Source: JAADHY01 sp964428935
GTDB taxonomy: Bacteria; Planctomycetota; Planctomycetia; Planctomycetales; Planctomycetaceae
Assembly: GCA_964428935.1 (NCBI GenBank)
Contig: CAYSAG010000181.1
Span: 1 to 10,478 of the forward strand
Length of the DNA: 10,478 nt
Direction: 5' to 3'
Under the pieces are notes generated by a model. The model was not told the DNA's origin. It ran no database searches and saw nothing but the letters and a program-made list of their open reading frames with translations. A program made the position numbers and the translations under genes. Below, one piece after another: positions 6,538 through 10,478 of this stretch (within the stretch, counting starts at the first letter, position 1; the number at the start of each line of letters is the position of its first letter).

Positions 6538-9500
6538 CTAGCTCACTTTCTCGATTCGAATCTGCGCCTTGGCGCTGCCGACGGTGACTTGCTTTCCGTC
6601 CTTCAGGTCTTCGCTCCAGTTCAACGCGTTGGCCAGCGTTTCGCCCCGCACGTACTCTTCCCACTCCCGGACCGCCGCCTTCACCTCTTCGTCCTGGGTC
6701 CGCCAATAGACCACGATTCGGTCCTCGATTTCCAGGCCGTTTTCTTTTCGGAGCTGTTGCACGTGGCGGACAAAGTCCCGTGCCGCTCCTTCCCGTCGCA
6801 ACTCGGGCGTCACTTCCGTGCACAAAGCGACCTGCACGGCCCGGTCGGCTGTGGACAGCCAGTTTTCCGCATGCTCGGTTTCGACCAGCACGTCTTCCGG
6901 TGTCAAGATGACCAACTGGTCGTCTAGGCGCAATTCGACGTTCTGTCCGGACCGGAGCGGTGCCAGCTCGTCCGCTGACCGCTGCGGTAGCTCTTGCCGA
7001 ATCCGGTTGAGCAGTTTTCCGTACTTCGGTCCGAGCGTCTTCAGGTTCGGTTTGTAGACGTAGCGGACCAAGTCGTCGATGCTGTCGCAGGTCGTCACTT
7101 TCTTCACGTTCAGCTCGTCGCGAATCAGCTCGCTCAGCCGTTCAATCGCCTGCCTCCGGTCCGGTTCCGTCGTCGCCACTCGCAATTCGGGCAACGGCTG
7201 CCGCACCCGAATGCCGGCGTCTTCACGCAGTTTGTGTCCCAGTCGCACGACCTGCTGGACCGCAGCCATTTGCCGGTTCAGCTCCGGGTCGAGCAGCTCC
7301 GGGTTCGGCTGCGGGTAGTCACACAAGTGGACGCTCTCGGGTGCCGACGCGTCCCAGCTGCGGACCAGGTTCTGGTACATCCGCTCGGTCAGGAAAGGCA
7401 GGCACGGCGCCAGCAGCTTGACCAGAGTAACCAGCACTTCGTAAAGCGTCTGGTAGGCCGCCAGTTTGTCGCGGTCTTGGGCGTTGCGCGACCGCCAGAA
7501 TCGCCGTCGGTTCCGTCGGATGTACCAAGTCGACAGGTCGTCGATGAACCGTTGAGCCGCTCGGCAGAACTCCGCCACGTTGTAGTTTTCGAACTCGCGT
7601 CGAGCCGTCTGGATCAGCTCTTGCAAGTTCGACAGAATCCACCGGTCGATTTCTTGACGCTCGGACATCGGCACGGCCGGCTGCCTGGGGTCGAACTGGT
7701 CCAGCCGAGCGTAGTTGACCAGGAAAGCGTACGAATTCCACAGGGGAATCAGGACCTGCCGGCGAACTTCGTCCGAAGGCTTGCTGGTGACGCGGCAGGT
7801 CGGCATGCCTTCGGGGGTTTCGGTAATGACGCCGTTGGGGGTCTCCAAGGCGACGCGCTGGTCAGGGTGACGCGTACCAAAACGCAGGTCGGCGGCCGGG
7901 TCCTGGGCCAGGAACATCCAACGCATGGTGTCGACGCCCAACTGCTCGGCCGCTTCTTCGAACCAAATCGCCGTTCCGTCCGACTTGTGCATCGGCTTGC
8001 CCTCTTCGTTCATGACCAGGCGGTGGCCGAGCAAGGTCTTGAACGGAGGCGACTGGTCCATCATGGTGGCCATGGCCAACAGAGCGTAGAACCAGTTGCG
8101 GAATTGCCCCGGAAAGCACTCGGTGACGAAGTCGGCCGGGTAGAACTGTTTCCAGCGCTCACGGTTGGTCCGGTACTCCAGCGTCGAGAACGGAACGATT
8201 CCGGCGTCGAGCCAGGGGTTGCCGACGTCCGGAATGCGTCGCATCAGGTTGCCGGTCCTGGGGTTCCGAATCTTGACCTTGTCGATCCAGGGACGGTGCG
8301 GCGTGTTCCCCTCCAGCTCGTCCCACCCCTCGACGGCTCGCTCCTTCAGCTCCTCCAGCGACTCAATCACTTCAAACTCGCCCGTCTTCTCGTCGACCCA
8401 AATCGGCAGGGCCAGCCCCCAGAAGCGTTTCTTCGAGATCATCCAGTCGCGCATCGACTGCAGCCATTCCAGCTCCCGCTCCAGCCCGTCGATGCTTTCC
8501 GGCAGCCAGCGGATTTGACGGGCGACGTCCATGATCTCTTCCCGCCAGTCCATCTTGATGAACCACTCGTCGACCAGCCGGAAGACCAGTTCGTCGCCCG
8601 TTCGCCAACAGTGGGGGTAGACGTGGGGGTAGAGTTCGCGGGCCACGAGCAGCCCTTTTTCCTGGAGTTTGCGACAGACCAGTTCGGCCGTTTCTCGGTC
8701 GATGGCCTCGCGGCCCGTGAAGTCGCCGAAGCCTTCGATGAACCGTCCTTCTTCGTCGAGCGGAGCGATGTTGACCAGACGGTGCTGCTTGCCGAGCTGG
8801 TGGTCGATGTCGCCGCAACCGGGAGCGATGTGGACGATGCCGGTTCCCTCGCCGGCGACCACGTTCGGGTTGCCTTTCGAGTCGCGTCCGCCGTCGATTA
8901 CGCGGTGGCAGGTGACGCCACAGCGGTCGGTCAGCTCCGGGTTGACCGGCACGCCGCCGGGTTGCCGTTGAGCGGGCAGGTCGTCGAAAGGACCCTCGTA
9001 CTGCCAGCCGATCATGTCCGCGCCGGTCAAGGTCCCTTCGATTTCAAACCCGCCTTGCTCTTTGAAAATCTGAGCGATCGTTTTCAGCTTGGGAACGTCC
9101 TTGGGCCACGTCCATTCGGGCCGGCCAAACCCTTCCTTGTACTCCCGCTCCAGCCGCTGGTACTCCAGGTTGTCTCTGGCAAAGTAGTACACGGCCCCGT
9201 CCCGCTTGGCCCGAATGCGGACGTACTCCAGGTCCGGGTTGACCGCGGCCGCCACGTTGCTGGTGAGCGTCCATGGAGTGGTGGTCCAGACCAGCAGGTA
9301 CTCGTTCGGACGGTCCTTCAACGGAAAACGCACAAACACCGACGTGTGGACGGTCAGCTTTCGCCCTTCAGCCACTTCCATTTGGCTGTAAGCGCAACCC
9401 GCTCGACCGGACCACGGCATGACGTCCGTGCCGTGGTAGATCTTGCCTCGCTGGAAGCACTTTTTCAGAAACAGCCAAATGGTTTCGTTGTTTTCGGTGG

Positions 9501-10086
9501 AGAAAGTGAAATAGCTGCCTCCCCATTCCGGGTTGCCCAGCCGAGCGACAATCTGGTGAGCCAACCCCGTGACGCGAATGCCCCGCGGCGTCGTAATGGT
9601 GACGGGCTTGTTGGTGCCCAAAGCGTCGGCCAGCTTGCGCAGCTCGTTCGGATCGTCCCACTCCATCCAGTACCCGAGCCGAATCGACTGTTCGGTTTGC
9701 CGAGCGGCGAAGCGCAAGACGCGCTTCTTGCACTCGTTGACGAAGCGGTCGACGCCGAACTCAATGATGTCCTTCTTGCTCTTCAAACCCAGCTCGCGTT
9801 CCACCTCGACTTCGACCCACAGCCCTTGGCAGTCGAAGCCGTTTTGGTAGCGCAGCTCGTGGCCGGTCATGGCGAAGTAGCGCTGGTAGGCGTCTTTGTA
9901 AGTGCGTCCCCAGGCGTGGTGGACGCCCATGGGGTTGTTCGCCGTGATCGGCCCGTCCAAGAAGTTCCAACGTGGTTTGCCGCGGTTCTTTTCCTGCAGC
10001 TTCTTGAAAGCTTGCGTCCGTTCCCACAGCTTCAGCACTTCGTGTTCGCCGCGAATGAAATTCGGCTCGGAAACTTTCTCGAACAT
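6538..10086 (-). CDS. ileS: Isoleucyl-tRNA synthetase, long form with GXHH signature
   Basis: This 1182-residue class I synthetase charges tRNA-Ile in the cytoplasm. The order fits the family: catalytic start with FLDGPITANNPMG (42-54), editing domain CP1 with WTTTPWTLTSN (267-277) and GTGIVHIAP (414-422) up to D428, then YPHCWRTG (490-497), WMISKKRFWGLALPIW (548-563), DVGNPWLDAG (620-629), and an anticodon-binding domain (about 808-960) with DLSTWYIRRNRRRFW (850-864). Three things are unusual. HIGH is replaced by GVHHAWG (54-60). KMSKS is replaced by PMHKS (698-702). The CP1 CxxC pair is lost (WSGRAGC, 225-231). Extra segments near residues 147-198 and 738-771 help explain a length well above the 940-1080 common elsewhere. 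The start is ATG 10086, giving MFEKVSEPNF, typical for IleRS. The frame is open upstream to 10200, but that extension is basic and unlike the family. No good ribosome site is seen, and expression probably starts in the leader to the right. Confidence 0.96.
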   Translation of the reverse strand: MFEKVSEPNFIRGEHEVLKLWERTQAFKKLQEKNRGKPRWNFLDGPITANNPMGVHHAWGRTYKDAYQRYFAMTGHELRYQNGFDCQGLWVEVEVERELGLKSKKDIIEFGVDRFVNECKKRVLRFAARQTEQSIRLGYWMEWDDPNELRKLADALGTNKPVTITTPRGIRVTGLAHQIVARLGNPEWGGSYFTFSTENNETIWLFLKKCFQRGKIYHGTDVMPWSGRAGCAYSQMEVAEGRKLTVHTSVFVRFPLKDRPNEYLLVWTTTPWTLTSNVAAAVNPDLEYVRIRAKRDGAVYYFARDNLEYQRLEREYKEGFGRPEWTWPKDVPKLKTIAQIFKEQGGFEIEGTLTGADMIGWQYEGPFDDLPAQRQPGGVPVNPELTDRCGVTCHRVIDGGRDSKGNPNVVAGEGTGIVHIAPGCGDIDHQLGKQHRLVNIAPLDEEGRFIEGFGDFTGREAIDRETAELVCRKLQEKGLLVARELYPHVYPHCWRTGDELVFRLVDEWFIKMDWREEIMDVARQIRWLPESIDGLERELEWLQSMRDWMISKKRFWGLALPIWVDEKTGEFEVIESLEELKERAVEGWDELEGNTPHRPWIDKVKIRNPRTGNLMRRIPDVGNPWLDAGIVPFSTLEYRTNRERWKQFYPADFVTECFPGQFRNWFYALLAMATMMDQSPPFKTLLGHRLVMNEEGKPMHKSDGTAIWFEEAAEQLGVDTMRWMFLAQDPAADLRFGTRHPDQRVALETPNGVITETPEGMPTCRVTSKPSDEVRRQVLIPLWNSYAFLVNYARLDQFDPRQPAVPMSERQEIDRWILSNLQELIQTARREFENYNVAEFCRAAQRFIDDLSTWYIRRNRRRFWRSRNAQDRDKLAAYQTLYEVLVTLVKLLAPCLPFLTERMYQNLVRSWDASAPESVHLCDYPQPNPELLDPELNRQMAAVQQVVRLGHKLREDAGIRVRQPLPELRVATTEPDRRQAIERLSELIRDELNVKKVTTCDSIDDLVRYVYKPNLKTLGPKYGKLLNRIRQELPQRSADELAPLRSGQNVELRLDDQLVILTPEDVLVETEHAENWLSTADRAVQVALCTEVTPELRREGAARDFVRHVQQLRKENGLEIEDRIVVYWRTQDEEVKAAVREWEEYVRGETLANALNWSEDLKDGKQVTVGSAKAQIRIEKVS

Positions 10087-10478
10087 GGCTGTCCGTGTCC
10101 GTTCGGTTCTTGAGTGCCTGTTGGTTGCAGCCGCTGTAAGTTTCCCTTGCGGTCGGCGCGTCATTGTGGCGACGCACCGCGAGAACTTCGACCCACCCAA
10201 GCAGACGACTTTCGGCCGTCGTCAGTCCACTCGGCCGCGCGACGGTGACCCGTGCCAACTGCGTCTCTGAAAGTGCGCTGCGTGAGAAACAAAGAACACT
10301 CTGGCGCCCGTCAACCTGGACAGCGGCGGCCGGTGCAGGAATGGCGTCTGTTCCGAGTCGCGCCCGGAGCGTGCGAAGGTACGAAACTTATTGAATTCGC
10401 CCAGCGAAGGCAACTTGAGCGGGGCCGGCTGGCTGACCGGCCGGCCGGAGCTTCCGGCCCGTTGGAGCACACACCGGG
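10087..10478. other. Leader region upstream of ileS, no gene supported
   Basis: These 392 bases hold no open frame with protein-like composition or a ribosome site. The frames present encode Arg- and Ser-rich strings. On the minus strand a TTGACG (10314-10309) could be a -35 box, but the sequence 17 bases later (TGTTTC) is a poor -10 box, so the ileS promoter is not located. A Shine-Dalgarno before the ileS ATG is also not apparent. The right end is palindromic and GC-rich (10423-10459). Confidence 0.5.
10423..10459. repeat. Nested GC-rich palindromes near the right edge
   Basis: GGCCGG (10423-10428) pairs with CCGGCC (10437-10442) around an 8-base loop. Directly after, GGCCGGA (10443-10449) and TCCGGCC (10453-10459) form a perfect 7-base stem with a 3-base loop. 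Because both use GGCC/CCGG units, the stems can re-pair with each other. They may be the end of a transcript from the neighbouring gene outside the window. No T-tract follows on either strand. Confidence 0.4.

Noticed and set aside
6994..10113. An open frame of 1039 codons on the plus strand, antisense to ileS
   Set aside because: It is codon-aligned with ileS, so it stays open simply because ileS avoids TTA, CTA and TCA. Its composition (many Q, R, V, H) is that of a mirrored gene and it shows no known motifs.
10087..10200. A longer N-terminus for the IleRS (38 extra residues)
   Set aside because: The extension is basic and unlike the family, whereas MFEKVSEPNF is a normal IleRS beginning.
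10191..10200. TTGGGTGGGT on the minus strand as a T-box-like element before ileS
   Set aside because: It matches the conserved T-box core only in its GGGTGG part and lacks the ACC that should follow. No specifier stem is recognisable.
10286..10314. TTGACG plus TGTTTC as an ileS promoter
   Set aside because: The -35 part is good but the -10 part matches the consensus too poorly, and it would give a leader of over 190 bases.
10222..10470. An 82-codon minus-strand frame upstream of ileS
   Set aside because: It is Arg/Ser-rich, without hydrophobic patterning, motifs or a ribosome site; it is probably chance in GC-rich DNA.

Overview
The window looks like a piece of a GC-rich planctomycete chromosome. 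The indications are: a secreted, largely uncharacterised glycosidase-like protein with a C-terminal beta-sandwich; an enolase-superfamily sugar-acid dehydratase that carries a twin-arginine leader; a BD-FAE-like esterase with an FGGG oxyanion loop; and a long type of isoleucyl-tRNA synthetase (IleRS) with an HHAW-type signature. The assignment is by protein character only, since no rRNA or other marker is present. Codon bias is strong: TTA, CTA and TCA are almost absent, which leaves very long but meaningless open frames antisense to the genes.

Layout, left to right. (1) 1-1139, minus: recJ, the single-strand DNA exonuclease, cut by the left window edge inside its DHHA1 region. A near-consensus sigma70 promoter (1198-1226, minus) lies just upstream. 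(2) 1326-3950, minus: a secreted 874-residue GH20/GH67-like glycosidase. (3) 3951-4123: a short divergent control region with a good promoter facing right (4018-4046). (4) 4124-5377, plus: an exported mandelate racemase-group enzyme, followed 46 bases later by (5) 5424-6368, plus: a secreted alpha/beta-hydrolase esterase with a very strong ribosome binding site. (6) 6369-6537: a convergent gap holding a 16-base-pair inverted repeat. (7) 6538-10086, minus: ileS, a long IleRS with altered HIGH and KMSKS motifs. (8) 10087-10478: a leader region with no gene that I can support, ending in GC-rich palindromes.

How the genes may work together. The glycosidase-like protein, the acid-sugar dehydratase and the esterase all carry export signals and sit around one shared control region. 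This suggests a small set of enzymes for breaking down an acidic, esterified polysaccharide such as a glucuronoxylan-like or algal polymer. The grouping is inferred and the substrate is not shown by the sequence. recJ and ileS are housekeeping genes flanking the set.

The most notable single observation is the IleRS. Its HIGH motif is replaced by a swapped GXHH form (GVHH) and its KMSKS by PMHKS, a class of change associated with extreme mupirocin resistance in other type 2 IleRS enzymes. I found no CRISPR array, mobile element, tRNA, rRNA or defence system.
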